Source of the DNA: Obelidium mucronatum
Taxonomy: Eukaryota > Chytridiomycota > Chytridiomycetes > Chytridiales > Chytriomycetaceae
DNA length: 64,000 nt
Assembly (NCBI GenBank): GCA_025765595.1
Contig: JAIVFH010000113.1
Span: 1-64,000 of the forward strand
Reading direction: 5' to 3'
This document shows positions 40,371 to 51,605 of the stretch, piece after piece. The notes beneath the pieces were generated by a model. That model did no database searches. It saw only the letters and a program-made list of their open reading frames with translations, and was not told the origin of the DNA. The position numbers and the translations under genes are program-made. Within the stretch, counting starts at the first letter, position 1, and every line of letters begins with the position of its first letter.

Positions 40371-43300
40371 ATGCCCCCCAATAACGCCAAAAAGAAACAA
40401 CGGAAGCGGGCATTGCACCAAGCTGCGCTGCTCCATGAGCATGAGTCCCATGATATCATCCTATGATTCTCAATGTTAACTCTGCCTCAGAAAGTGCTGT
40501 GAATGCTGCCGCCGTACCACATGAAAAACTCTATGACGAAAACACGGCCATTTCGAAGAAGGCAAGGGTTGAAGACTCACCGGTAATGGAAATGGAGCTT
40601 GATGAAGGTAACTATCGTTTCATTCCTTGTTTTGCTTGAGAGCAACGCCTAAAGCTGCAGTTATCACGACAGATAATGGTACTTATAACGATGATGTGTC
40701 ATTGGCTTCAGCAGGTATCTCCTATTTTTAGTGATTCCCGTTCTTATTGCTGATTTCTGTTCTGTTCTATCCTACTGTCTCAGCTGCAACAATCATGTTC
40801 AAGACAAAACCGCTTTTAGTTCCAGTTGCCGTATTTCCAGCCCGAGCAACTCCGTTTTTCAAGCTCAAGCCTCTCTCCAAACTTATAGGATTGCAATCCA
40901 CCTTGCTACGATTTGAAAGCTCGGACATTGTCTTCACAGCAACTCGATTGTCAGGATGTTACGCTGCCAACATTGATGGAATCTGTGCATACCTTCAGTC
41001 ACACCCCAAGCTTCTTGCCCAGTCGCTTCTTTTCCCTGAGAATAGGGCCAATGGAGTACAAGTCCAACTTGCAATTATTGCGCTTACAACATTCCTGATG
41101 AAAGCAAAAGCTCAGTTATTTCAATCTGAAAATCACCCTGAAGCAGCGACCACATCTGGAATCCATACTGAACAAGTGCCGGTCCAAGCAGTGAACTCAT
41201 TACCAGCAGAAAACAGTGGCTGGATTGACGTTGAAGATGTCCCCAAGAACTCTTGTTCTGAACAACGCGAATCTACCAGCAAGTCTCTTATGAAAGCTGC
41301 AACCTCCAATCTTGAAAGTGCAAATCAACGTAGCAGAAACCTTGCAAGCACGGTCTCCAAGCTCCGGTCGGAACTTTTATATCTCAAATCCATCCTTGGA
41401 CCCACGCAACGGCGTCACTTGCAGACTATTCACGAGCTAGACAAGAGTGATGGACACGCTTTAACACGAACAGCAATGGTACACGCTATGCTACTGGCTT
41501 TATCAATTGGTCGACTGAATCCAAACTTACTGGCATTTGATTTGATTTTTTCTCAGGTACTTTATAAATAGTTGAATGGGCTGATTTTAACTGATTGTTT
41601 CTTTAAGCTCAAATCTTATTGTGCCGAAAATCTGTCTGGAATGGCTGCTAGGCTCTGCTATTCTGATCGATTGTACGACTTTTGGTACCAGTTTTGGCGC
41701 CAGTGTAAAATCGGTGGGACCAAGGCCTATGAGCATCTCCGTGGCAACGGCGTATCTGCCGACACCAACCCTGGAGTTAGTCATGTGAATGTTGCTGGGG
41801 ATCGATCTGGTGCTCTCCAAATGCCTGACATCCGAACTTTCCAACGGCTTCAAAAAACGAGCTGACGCCAATGCTTTTGGTCATTCTGACAAGCGATATG
41901 ACAACTTGTCGGCACTTTTCAAGCAAAAGCAGGAGTATGCTGCAAAGAATGGCCGAGGACTTTTGATTGGTGGTCACACTGATGATACTGATTTGGGAAG
42001 GAAAGAAGTTGTTTGCCGACTTGTGAATGGGAAGCGTGTTATTGAAGGCGCACAAGACTATGGGGGTGCTGAAAAAAGATTTGGTCGCTGGGTTATCAAG
42101 GACATTGTTCAATCCAAGAAAGAGGTTTGTGCCACTTTAATTGATCAATTTAATGGAAGCAATACAATAATTTCACAAATAGCTCACAGAAATTCTGAAC
42201 GACAGTCTTCACGAAACAAAAGGACTCCTTAAAGATCTTGAGGATCCAAAAGACATTCTATTCTTTGAGAATGAAAAGTTCCCACGAAGAATTTACCTTC
42301 GTTTGACAACAAGCCTGGATTTGATGTCACACTTGAGCTTGCACCTCTCACAATTGTTGACCAATCAGCAGCAAAAACTCAACAAAAAGGTTTCTCAACA
42401 AAAGGAAGGAGTCGATAATGATGGTACGTAGAGATGTTTTGATTGTTCATTTAATCAAAAAATAAACCAGCACCAAAGCCCATTCACGGAAATGCAGCTT
42501 TGTCTATTGAAATCCTTGAATCACAGCAGAAAAAAATCTTTTTGTTGCAGTCTAAATTTGAATCAATTGGTCAAAGAATCAGAAGTGTGCTGTCAACTCT
42601 AAGGGGTGATGATGATGATTTATTTCCTGCTACACTGGACGAAATGAAAGAATCGGAAATAATGTGTTTGGATGAATCTGTCGAACTTTCGAGTATTCTG
42701 AAAGAAACTGATGAACATTTGCTTGCAATGTGCCTTGCTGCTGCAGTTCGGGGAACCCATCTTGCACTCTACACATGCCCAGACTCACTACGGCTGCAGA
42801 TATCTGATATTGTACAAGAGTATATTGTTGATTCTACTGATGAGGCTACTGGCCGGGAAATTTGGATGGCTATTATGGAACAATTTGATAAACGTGGGAT
42901 TCATCTTAGCTGGATTACTCAAGATGGTGCTGGAATTGGTTCACTCATCAATCGTGGATGGAGCCGGGCAACAACTGTGACTCAGCTCTACAATAACGCT
43001 GCACTATCTGCTGCCGAATGTGCGGGGGATTTATCAGGTGCAGCCAAAAAGGCTGCTTTATTGGATCAGCTGGACAAAGCCCTACCACGGTTTATCTCAG
43101 AAGTATCTCGCATTCATCAAGAGCACCCAAATCACTACCTATCTTGCCAAACCCCTGTTGCTTCTGTTCGTAAGCTGAGTTTACTGCCAAACTCATCATC
43201 TGAAAAGCAGAAGTGGTTCAGCAGGGCTCTCACTCTCGCCAAGCGTGTTGTCTCTCAAGAATCAGCTTTGGCTATTGAGGATGCTTTGCGCATGCATAAT

Positions 43301-44651
43301 CTCACAGGCGAAAATCTTCATTTGGTTGACATTGATGGGAATGTCCTGTGGGCTCAACAAGTCGTGGGGATTATTCTGGCTCTTGCTACTCCATCTCTCA
43401 CAATGCCGGAGATCAATCAATGGAGCTCATACGTGTTTTTCATCCATTCGTTGATTGAGTCATTTGAAAATGGAATTGATTTCATCAACCACTTGTCTCA
43501 GCCAGAGGCAAATCCCTTCAACCCAAGTAAAAAACTGGTATTCTTGTATGATTGGACACACTGCTATAAACGGTTGGTAGAAGCAATCTGGCAAGGAGGA
43601 TTTGGTGATGAGCTTTGCGGCAAGGCATGGGTGACTCTTGCAAAATGTGGGACTAATCCTATTTTCACACTTGGTTGGGCGGATCGGGACCCACAAAATG
43701 TTGAAATGGCAAAAGAGTTCACAACTGCAGCTGTTGAGTTGGGTTTAAGAGAACTTGGATTTGAGAAGGAGGCAGACTTTGCCAGAGACCTTCGAAGAAT
43801 TGACGAAGCTATGCACAACAATGGCCTTACCGATTTGGAGCGAGCAACTCGTTGTGCTAATTTTTTATCTCGAATCAAAAAAATGGTAAGGTTATTTGGT
43901 GATTTCTATTCAAAACTAAAATTTAGCTACAGGCAATGCCGTACTTCTATTCAAATATGCCATCTCAGCATGTCCCCAATCTTCCATTTTCGGATCGTTT
44001 CCTAAAAGGAACAGACAAGATTGATCTGGGACACTCAAGACTACCATTTCAGCAAATTGTGAATCTGATTGCATCATTGGAAGGCTTGCTGATCTTGACT
44101 GACCAAGTTAAAGCCGAACCTGGGAATCAAGAAAAATCTGCTTGGCCTATCCTTGTTCATACAGCATTGCAGCAAGATGATCTTGAATCTAAATTCTCTG
44201 TAAATCGTGTGCTTTGTGGGCCAGCAGCAATGGGTCGTGTCAACCATACTGGAGCTACAACTGGAATTAATGCTGCTGAGTCGTTGATGACTGACAGTGA
44301 TTCACGTGTCACTTTAGCTTTAGCTGGTACATCGCAGGGCTATCTAAAAAAGCGAAACAAGAAAATGACATCCTATGCATCAATGGTGGAGGACCCGACT
44401 CATCAGTATAGTGACCCATTGAAATGGAACACTCCAGTTACGGATGCACCGGACACAGCAAAACCAACTTCAAAGGCAAATTCAAGTGCAGCAAGACAAG
44501 CTGCACGCAGTGATAAGTCCTCTCCTGCAGCATTATCTGTTCGTTCACATTACAACCGCCATCAGAAGGTTTCCTCAAATTCTTCCCAGCCTTCAAAACT
44601 TACCGCCCCTGCCATTCAGGTTTGAAACTTACTGTCCCTGCTTTGAAACTT

Positions 44652-44684
<33 letters not shown>

Positions 44685-45100
44685 TATTCAGCCTTCAAAA
44701 CACACCACAGAGTGGCCAATTCCACGCGTCGAAGACACCTCTGAAACAGAAGATGAAAACGACAAAAACAGGAATCGACGCCCTGCTGCAACTTTATTAC
44801 CTCAAGCTGAAAAGGAGACTTCTGAACAAGCTTCCATCCAACCCACACCACTTTTTGAAACAATGCGGGCAGCTGCACTGGATGTTGAAAAGTTCCAATT
44901 AATTCGGAAGTCAGCATTGGTGGAATTCTTGCAGCAAGTGGGGGTGAAAGGAGTGTCTAATACTGTCAAGGTGAGATCTTTTAATTCATCTTGAGAGTCT
45001 AATACACCTTGACCAACAGGCAAAGCTTGAATTGCTAGTACGTTCCCACTTTGCAGCATTAAATTTGAAGGATCAGGAGAACATTTATATGGCTGAATAG
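40371..45100 (+). CDS. Putative transposase of unrecognised superfamily
   Basis: I read this as one gene of roughly 1,200 residues. It has a basic start (MPPNNAKKKQRKRALHQ) and an acidic stretch before a GT donor near 40607. Exons follow at about 40785-41560, 41600-41860 and 41789-42232 (frame change), then 42450-43880, 43931-44623 and about 44695-44970. The last exon ends KLELLVRSHFAALN ... YMAE-stop at 45100. The long exon contains LSWITQDGAGIGSLINRG and LYDWTHCYKRLVEAIW. The latter fits D-x2-H-x2-K, seen at the second catalytic Asp of P-element/THAP9 transposases. The C-terminus resembles a SAP DNA-binding motif (LIRKSALVEFLQQVGVKG). The assignment as transposase rests mainly on its place between the termini. 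Confidence 0.55.
44653..44684. repeat. Poly-C run of 32
   Basis: An uninterrupted run of 32 C follows a TTA context inside the transposon, apparently in an intron between two transposase exons. The length is likely unstable and may be misassembled. Confidence 0.9.
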
Positions 45101-45394
45101 TTTGTTTATTAAAGTCATTTATGGTTTTCAAAAAAAGGAACTGTCAGTAGTGGGGATCGAACACCGGTCTCCAAAACGCTGGAGCTGATTCATGCCAATA
45201 ACCTAGACTTCTCCTATTTTTCCATAAAGATATTAATATTTATAAAGCTTTAACAATCATTTCTCTATTTCATCACCAGCCTGCAAGGATGTGTTCCAAT
45301 CATCTTTTTTGATATTTGCGATAGTTTATTTATCGGTTTTAGAGCGTGCAGCCCCGGTGACAGCGACTTTGGGTGTGTTGCCAACTTTTTGTGT

Positions 45395-45411
45395 GGATCA
45401 CCACCCCCCTG
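45395..45411 (-). repeat. Right 17-bp terminal inverted repeat
   Basis: GGATCACCACCCCCCTG, the reverse complement of the left terminus, followed by the GAAAACACT target duplication. Confidence 0.9.
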
Positions 45412-45451
45412 GAAAACACTACGAAGAAAAGAGTAGAAAAGAAAAAGGATG

Positions 45452-45524
45452 TGGAGAACCTGGGCATTGATCCCAGTGCCTCTCGCATGCTAAGCGAGCG
45501 CTCTGCCATTTGAGCTAGATCCCC
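45452..45524 (-). tRNA. tRNA-Ala (AGC), right arm
   Basis: Mirror copy of 33473-33545, identical including the acceptor mismatch. Confidence 0.9.
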
Positions 45525-45729
45525 ATACCATTCTTAGAAACATAGTAGTTATATAGATGTAAAACCGCCAGAAACATCCCAGAAGCGCGAAAGCTCACCG
45601 TTAGTCATTATTGGGTGTGAGAAAATAGAATCCCTCCGAAAAAGTGATTTCGCGGCAAAAAGCGCGAATTATGACCCAACGCTCCATACTAAGAGCCACG
45701 GCGAAAAGCCGCGAAAAAGACGCCGCGGC

Positions 45730-45801
45730 TGGAGATTGTGGGGATTGATCCCACGGCCTTTCGGATGCAAACCGAACGCTCTACCACTGAGCTAAATCCC
45801 C
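45730..45801 (-). tRNA. tRNA-Ala (UGC), right arm
   Basis: Mirror copy of 33196-33267, identical. Confidence 0.93.
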
Positions 45802-46258
45802 TGCGTGCTTTCGAAAACGCGTCAACACCCTGTTACTGCCACTGAGTATTCCCAACTCAGCAGCTGTATGCAATCGGCGGTTTATCATGTCAAGTTTGTC
45901 CCACTTCTCTCCCCAACTGCGGAGCGTGTATTGAGCGGAATCCAGCCAGCAATCACCAAATCAACCGTCGAAAACCACTATAACATGTATGGTCCTTTTT
46001 CTTCGAAGACAAACAAATTTCAGCTGCCGCGGTCCTCGTAAACTGTGCCAGTGTGCCTAGTGTAGGAGGCGCGTTCACTTTGGACAAGAGAAACTTGAAA
46101 AGTAATCCTGTTGGATAAAAAGTCCAAGTACCATGAACTGGGAAGCTTTGCTTAATTCCGAGTTGCAGGATGGTAACTAATATTATTCATAATAGATTCC
46201 TAGAGAATTCACATGTAGTTCAAAACACAGTTTGAAGAAATAGCCACCAAGCACCAAA

Positions 46259-46360
46259 ATGGAACAAGACACAGCCGAGACTGGTGCTGCGCCAACGCCC
46301 CTTCAGGCATCCATTGCAAATCTCCGTGATTGGGATATTGTCAACGAACAGAAGCATTGG
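46259..46360 (+). pseudogene. Truncated start of EEP gene (right arm)
   Basis: The first ~33 codons of the EEP gene at 32738 (MEQDTAETGAAPTPLQ ... EQKHW) are repeated here with their upstream sequence, then stop abruptly at the edge of the inverted repeat. The next codon is a stop in unrelated DNA, so no EEP domain follows. Confidence 0.8.
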
Positions 46361-47400
46361 GGATAAATATTAAGAAGGGCATTAGCAGTGGTTTACTTGC
46401 ATGGTTTTTTGGCAGGTTTCTCAGTATCGCCTGTTCCCAAGAATTGCCACTGACAAGTGTGAGGAGATGCCTCTGTTTCCGTACACTAAAGCTCTACGTG
46501 CATTCTGCACCTGACACAACCAGGCAGTATTTGAAAGTTGATGGAATGCTTCAATCATGTTGTACATTGCAGGAACTTTCCATGGTTTGCCAAAAGCCTG
46601 CATATTGAGTTGTGCAGATGTATGGTCACTGTAACCAAAAGTGACTTTTTTTCATGCAAAAGTTCAAGTGTATACCTGAAGTCCACTGTGGGAGTTGATT
46701 GGACTTCTTGTGGCAAGAAATGGGGATTTTGAGCTAACCTGTTCTGAATCTCATTGTGCTTGTGTTTTATGTAAAGGCCTCCCTGGCCCTTTCCACATAA
46801 ACCAACTGCCTCCACCGCACGTATAAGACAAATAGGGAAGCAAACATACAGCCCAAAAAAAGTCAATATCATTGGCGCCAACTTGCGCCTTCTTCTACGC
46901 CTGTTCAGCGGCTTGTTTGCAAGAAAACATTTCTTCACTGATTAGAGAAAGGATTGGTGGACCACTCGCTTTGCCTCCTCCAACAACCACAACACTACGT
47001 TTCTTTGGAATCCCCATTTTCTCCATGAATCGGCACAGACGCAAGAGCGGCGCCGAGCGCAAGGCGGACCAGCGCCGCAAGCGTCTGCGAGGGCGCCTGC
47101 CAGGATTTGCCTGCGCTAATCCAACATTGTGTTCTTAAATAAAGTAAAAGAGCGTGTTTATTGTTTACGAATCACGGGGTCGAAAGTTTCTCTAAAACAT
47201 TGCAAGTAGACCAACAAACCTCTCCCTTTCCCGGACAATGGAAGTCATCGTCTGGACTTATCGCCAAAGGTTGATCTTGAACAAATGCCGCTAATGGATT
47301 TCAACAGCGCCGAATTGAGCGGCGTCATTCCAACGCCGACAATGCGGCTCAGGTGGCGGCGGCTGGGCATTTCAGGCGTTTCTTTTTCTTTATTCCGCGA
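46361..47400. other. Intergenic or unrecognised region
   Basis: No confident gene. A plus-strand frame ending at 47138 has a basic stretch (NRHRRKSGAERKADQRRKR) in a short GC-rich patch, followed by AATAAAG. It could be the end of a small gene, but nothing upstream in frame looks coding. Confidence 0.3.
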
Positions 47401-48009
47401 TTACTCTGTCAGAGTGTATCCCCACGTCATTCGAGACACTCCTCCAGCCAAAGTCTTGTGAACCCCGCAATACTTATTGACGGAATCATCCACTACTTTC
47501 CTAACAACCTCCTCATCCACATCCAAACCTCGCCTCACAACAACTTTAAACTCGGCATGTATGCTCTCCCACGGCTCGATTCCTTCCATATTCTTGAATC
47601 CTTCCTTTTTCCGTTGCCCTGTCACTGCCACAGCCACATCCTCGACAATGACTCCTCGCTTGTCCAAAATCAGTTTAATATTCATACCCGCGCATCCACC
47701 AAGTGCAATCAAGAGCAGATTCATGGGCGACATTCCTTCTTCATTTTCAGAGAGAGATAAGAGAACGGATGAGGTTGAGGCTTCACAGTGCGTTGGATCT
47801 GTGCCTGCGAATTGGTATTTGGATGTTGGCATCCATTGCACTTGAATGCCTGTTGTTGTTCGCGAACCATCAAAAGAAGGACTCTTCATGAATGGATCGA
47901 CGACTTTGTGTGCTGCTTTGGTGCCAAGGCTTCGAAAGTTTAGGCCGTGACAGTCAACGTGGCGAAGGCCGCGCAATGCTTGAAGAAACAATAATGGCCC
48001 GCTTGTCAT
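47401..48009 (-). CDS. OsmC/Ohr-family protein, probably mitochondrial
   Basis: The ORF has 202 residues. The core has GMSPMNLLLIALGGCAGMN, with the first redox Cys in the GGC context, and NKYCGVHKTL with the second, the two-cysteine arrangement of OsmC/Ohr proteins. Family members reduce organic hydroperoxides using dithiols. The first ~45 residues are basic and hydroxylated without acids (MTSGPLLFLQALRGLRH), which suggests a mitochondrial presequence. The gene has a single exon. It is of bacterial type, as in many fungi. Confidence 0.8.
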   Translation of the reverse strand: MTSGPLLFLQALRGLRHVDCHGLNFRSLGTKAAHKVVDPFMKSPSFDGSRTTTGIQVQWMPTSKYQFAGTDPTHCEASTSSVLLSLSENEEGMSPMNLLLIALGGCAGMNIKLILDKRGVIVEDVAVAVTGQRKKEGFKNMEGIEPWESIHAEFKVVVRRGLDVDEEVVRKVVDDSVNKYCGVHKTLAGGVSRMTWGYTLTE

Positions 48010-48112
48010 GTCTCGGAAATATATCGACTATTGTGAGTCAATTTGCAATAAGGAAAAGTCTCTACGACGAATACCTGGATGTGGACTTTGAAAATAAGGA
48101 TTGAAAATCACA

Positions 48113-48240
48113 TGTAGATTCCCATGTACTTCAAAAACACGGTTTGAGGTGCAAAAGCCACCAAGCACTAAAATGGAACAAGAAACAGCCGTGACTGATG
48201 GCACGCTGCTTCAGGCATCCATTACTGTCCTCCAGGTGTA
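48113..48240 (+). pseudogene. Third truncated copy of the EEP gene start
   Basis: A diverged copy of the same upstream sequence and first codons (AAAATGGAACAAGAAACAGCC ... CTTCAGGCATCCATTAC), in the same direction as 46259. It ends at a CAG-GT-like point. No further EEP sequence follows. Confidence 0.75.
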
Positions 48241-48342
48241 TGCATATTGTTTAGTTGGGAAATGGCAAGAATCGGGTCAGCAAAAATCAAATCTATTCCA
48301 ACGAGTTTACTCAACCAATACGTATCATTTAAAAAAAAACGT

Positions 48343-50456
48343 CTACAGTCCCCGATCCTGCGTCATATCCATCCAGATACCCCACAATACAGGATCATCC
48401 CGAATTCCTTCCTCCACCTGGGCTGGCAAACATTCCAGCCGCACTTTACGCAACCTCTCTTCCTTTGCTTTCCCCAACGAAATCAGCCCCACGCTCTCAA
48501 ACAAGCTCAAAATGTCCCCGAATTCCGTCTTTGTGACGGGTTTAATTAAACCACCTTTCCGTTTCAATAGTCCCCACGTAGGCTTCATGCAAGTTCCCCA
48601 CCATTGGGTCTTTCAGCATCTTTACTCCACTGCTCTCGGTTCTTGGTTTCCAAACGGCTGCGGTTGCGCTTGGGGAATGCGTGCCAGAAACACCAACAAG
48701 GTCCATAACTGCCACGAGTACAGCTTTTTGTTGCGTTGCCAGATTCTTCACTTTTTGAACGGGTCCTGGTCCTGATACAGACCCAGCCGCTTTGAGTACA
48801 TGTTGGATAGTGACTTTTGGTATTTCGTCGAGCTTCGTGAGATGAGCATGCAAGTCAACGAATGACGTGGACACTGCCGGAGAGTTGCTTAGATTCGCGG
48901 AGGCTAATGGAGTGCGGTTTTCTCGGTTGCCGATGGGCCCAGATGCGAGGCATCCATTTTTTCCGTCGAAGCTCCATTTCCAACACTTCGAAACTCATTC
49001 GTACGAGATCCAACGCGCGTCTCAAGTCTCCTGTTCCGGCCGCTTTCCTTGAACAAATCTCAACTGCAGTCGGGTGCATGAAGGACGTGAGCTTTTGTTC
49101 CATGTCGTTTGGTTGGCAGTGTTTCGTTGGCTTTGTCATTGGTTTTCCAGATTCGAACTTCTCCAAAGTTTTTGTTGTAATAATAGAAGCCGTGATTTGA
49201 TGATGGATGATATTTCGGCAGGAGTGTATGGATTGAAGTTGAGAAGTTGGGGTCCACCCTTCATTCCAGAGAGTCGGGGGAGGTACCGCTGCATAAGATC
49301 CAAGGCGTTTGCGATTCCCACAAGTATCAGTGTTGAGCCCGGAAGAGTCGGCCATTCAAATATCCTATAGAGGAACTGTTTGGTCTCTTGTCGCAAGCTG
49401 GTCAATCTCGTCCAGAATCAAGATACTGAGGAAGACAATATTAGGAAACAGATACTCGCTGTCATACACTCTGTACTCAATTTAAAAATACTCAACTGTA
49501 CAATTGACGGCGGCTTCTGCTTCTTGGTCGTTTTATTCTTCCGTATGTTATCACCACCTTCCAGAAACCCAAAAGCTCGTTCCAGGGCACGATACGGCTC
49601 GTTTTTGTTTGTGCCGAAATCACCTTCTTGAACATTAAACTCGGACAAAAGCTTCTTGTAAATGGATTGCGGATCATTGAACTGCATGCAATTCAATTTG
49701 ACCAGTTTGTACTCCGTGTTCTTTCGGATAAATAAAATATTAGAGCAAATTCAAAGAATAGTGCGTGATGATCTTACTTGATTCTCGGTATGTTGAGACT
49801 CCAGAAACTCATCCATCAACTCATCAACCATAGCCTAAATAAAGAAAAAGATTCAGATATTTCGATACTCGCAATTAAATGGGAATATTTACACTTTTCC
49901 CTGTTCCTGGGACGCCGCTGACATAGAAACTTCGACCGCCCCTCTGCGGATCCTTGTTCAAAAACTCTTGAATAACAGCACGCTCGTTCTCGCGCCCAAC
50001 AAGCTTCCCCGGAGTTGAGCTCGGCTTAAACGCCGCTTTCGCGTCCGCCAGCGCCGAGAGCGCGGTGACGCAGTGAACTAGTTCGGCCTCGTCGTCTGTG
50101 ATTTCGACTTCGATTTCCTCGAAGACCAATTCAAACTCATCGTCCGACTCGACGCCGACGGGCGGCTGCTGTTCTTGTTCGCGCAGCGCCTGTTTCGCCT
50201 TCTTCCGCGGCGGCACGACCATCAGCGCCGCCTCGGCGTCCGCGTCGGCGTCCGCGTCGCCGGCGGCGTTTGCCTTCGCGCCGCTGTTTGCGCGGCGCTT
50301 TGCCGCCGCCGCCTTCGTTGGCGCTGCTGACTCAGCCGCCGCCGCCGCCGCCCGCTGCGGCCGCGCCTTCGTCGGCCACGCGCCGTTTGCGTTCGCCGCC
50401 GTGGCTGGCGCGAGCGCGTTTGTTGCCGCTGTTGCTGTCGAGCGAGTGACGCGCAT
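48343..50456 (-). CDS. CDC6: CDC6/ORC1-type replication licensing ATPase
   Basis: The start at 50456 (MRVTRSTATAATN) leads an Ala-rich basic tail, then LVGRENERAVIQEFL and the Walker A loop GVPGTGKS. A GTAAAT donor follows directly at 49892, and the next exon opens AMVDELMDEFLES. Then come KLNCMQFNDPQSIYKKLL, Walker B ILILDEIDQLATR, and FEWPTLPGSTLILVGIAN with ALDLMQRYLPRL, the diagnostic CDC6/ORC1 block. GTGDLRRALDLVR (sensor 2) follows, with a winged-helix part VTIQHVLKAAG ... QQKAVLVAVMDL and an end at 48343. CDC6 loads MCM helicase onto ORC-bound origins in G1. ORC1 is less likely because no BAH domain is present. Joints near 49400 and 48860 need introns or indels. Confidence 0.85.
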
Positions 50457-50622
50457 TGGTTTGGTTTTTGTTTTTGTTTTGTTTTTGTCCGAAGATGTTT
50501 CGGAGTTGCAAATCAAACTGGACAAAGATATGTTCATCAACAAAACTACAAAAACAGATAACTGGTGATGGGTTTATTCAATTACATAAAGATAATGTAT
50601 GAATGCAGTTGGAGAAAAAACA

Positions 50623-51145
50623 CTACAACGCAGCGGCAACAACAACAGCAACGAAGGCAGTGAGGAACTTGGTGGTGGACGCTCCAGAGATGATGTTGCC
50701 TGGAGCAGAGACAGTGGTAGCTTTGGCTGGTGTGCCAGCCGGTGTCACGGCTGGCGTAATAGCTGGTGTCGCCGTTGGTGTTACTCTTGGGGTGGCGTTG
50801 GCTGGAGAAACTGTGGTGGCACTGACTGGTGCAGGAGCGACATAGGTACCAGCAGGTGTGTTGTTCGCTGGAGGTGGGACGCACTTTGGTGGAGCGCTGC
50901 TAGTAGCTGGAGCTACGACAGTGTTTCCAGCTGGTGGGGGTGTGGGTGCAGTGTACACTCCAACTGGAACAGTGGTAGCTGGTGCAACGACAACTGAAGT
51001 CGGTCGTGGAGTGGCAACAGTGTTGACAGCTGGGGCGACAGTTGTAGAAACAACAACTGGGGCTGGTGCTGTGTACACTGGTGCTGGCGGTACGTATTGG
51101 GCAATAGCGACGGTTGCAACAGGCGAGGAAGGTAATAATCTGCAT
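50623..51145 (-). CDS. Small secreted Thr/Pro-rich protein 1 (GPI-type), frameshift in signal peptide
   Basis: The mature part is about 150 residues of Thr, Pro, Ala and Val with short repeats (YTAPAPVV, PAVTPAGTP), ending in a hydrophobic tail (FLTAFVAVVVAAAL) typical of GPI attachment. It is related to 51606 and 53771, all in the same orientation. The start MQIITFLA at 51145 matches the MQVISFIAA start of the neighbour, but one extra base near 51121 throws the frame before VATVAIAQYVPPAP. Proteins of this kind sit in the fungal wall or membrane. Confidence 0.65.
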
Positions 51146-51605
51146 AGTCTATCGGCTTCTTTCTAAGGATTCTTTTTTTTTATCAAGGGGAATGCGAAAC
51201 AAGTCCTTCTATGTGGAAATGTCATTTTGGTTTCGGAAATTCAGTTTCAAAAGTGATATTATTACTGTGAAATTGTATTCCAAGCCCCCTTCATAAAATC
51301 TGATTACGCCAAAACTGTTTACACTCATTTGGCATCACAGTCTATAAGCCGACACCAGAAACTGGATGGCGAGTCAAATGATGTTTGTTGCCTCTTAAAA
51401 TACCAATTGAACATCAATTGAACATCGAAAAAAAGGGGAATGAGATTACAAATCAATATTCCACAATTAAAAAGAACAATTTTAAGAAGTTATGAACCAG
51501 AATGCAAGAATAGAGAAAAGAGGCAATGCAATTTTATTGAAAGTATGAGACATATCAGTGATCCCCAAAAAGAAACTTGAATCAACCGAGTTGACAGCAA
51601 GTTGT
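51146..51605. other. Intergenic, no gene seen
   Basis: AT-rich spacer containing two nearby copies of TTGAACATC (about 51408-51426). No coding sign. Confidence 0.4.

Larger units (their letters stand above)
39786..45411 (+). mobile_element. Unclassified DNA transposon, autonomous-looking, 5.6 kb
   Basis: Both ends carry the perfect 17-bp inverted terminus CAGGGGGGTGGTGATCC. GAAAACACT flanks the element on both sides (39777-39785 and 45412-45420), a 9-bp duplication, or 8 bp if the outer G belongs to the element. The uninterrupted left arm reads GAAATTACT at the same place, giving a real empty site. Subterminal DNA at 39910-40085 has repeated TAGCGCAATCGAT-like motifs that could bind transposase. 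Inside is one long multi-exon gene on the plus strand. Terminal CAGGG and an 8-bp duplication would fit hAT, a 9-bp one MULE; the protein matches neither by eye. Confidence 0.85.
39243..46360. repeat. Right arm of large inverted repeat, split by DNA transposon
   Basis: 39243-39785 and 45412-46360 together form the reverse complement of 32638-34143. The 5.6 kb between them is an inserted element flanked by a target duplication. The arm carries the three tRNA genes in mirror order, the gag relic and the truncated EEP start. Confidence 0.93.

Noticed and set aside
32638..46360. The inverted repeat as the termini of one giant transposon
   Set aside because: No target duplication seen at 32637/46361, and the left arm contains the functional first codons of a host gene, which favours a duplication of host DNA.
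50098..50568. Ala-rich plus-strand ORF
   Set aside because: Antisense of the GC-rich N-terminus of CDC6; the minus strand carries the Walker A motif in the same exon.
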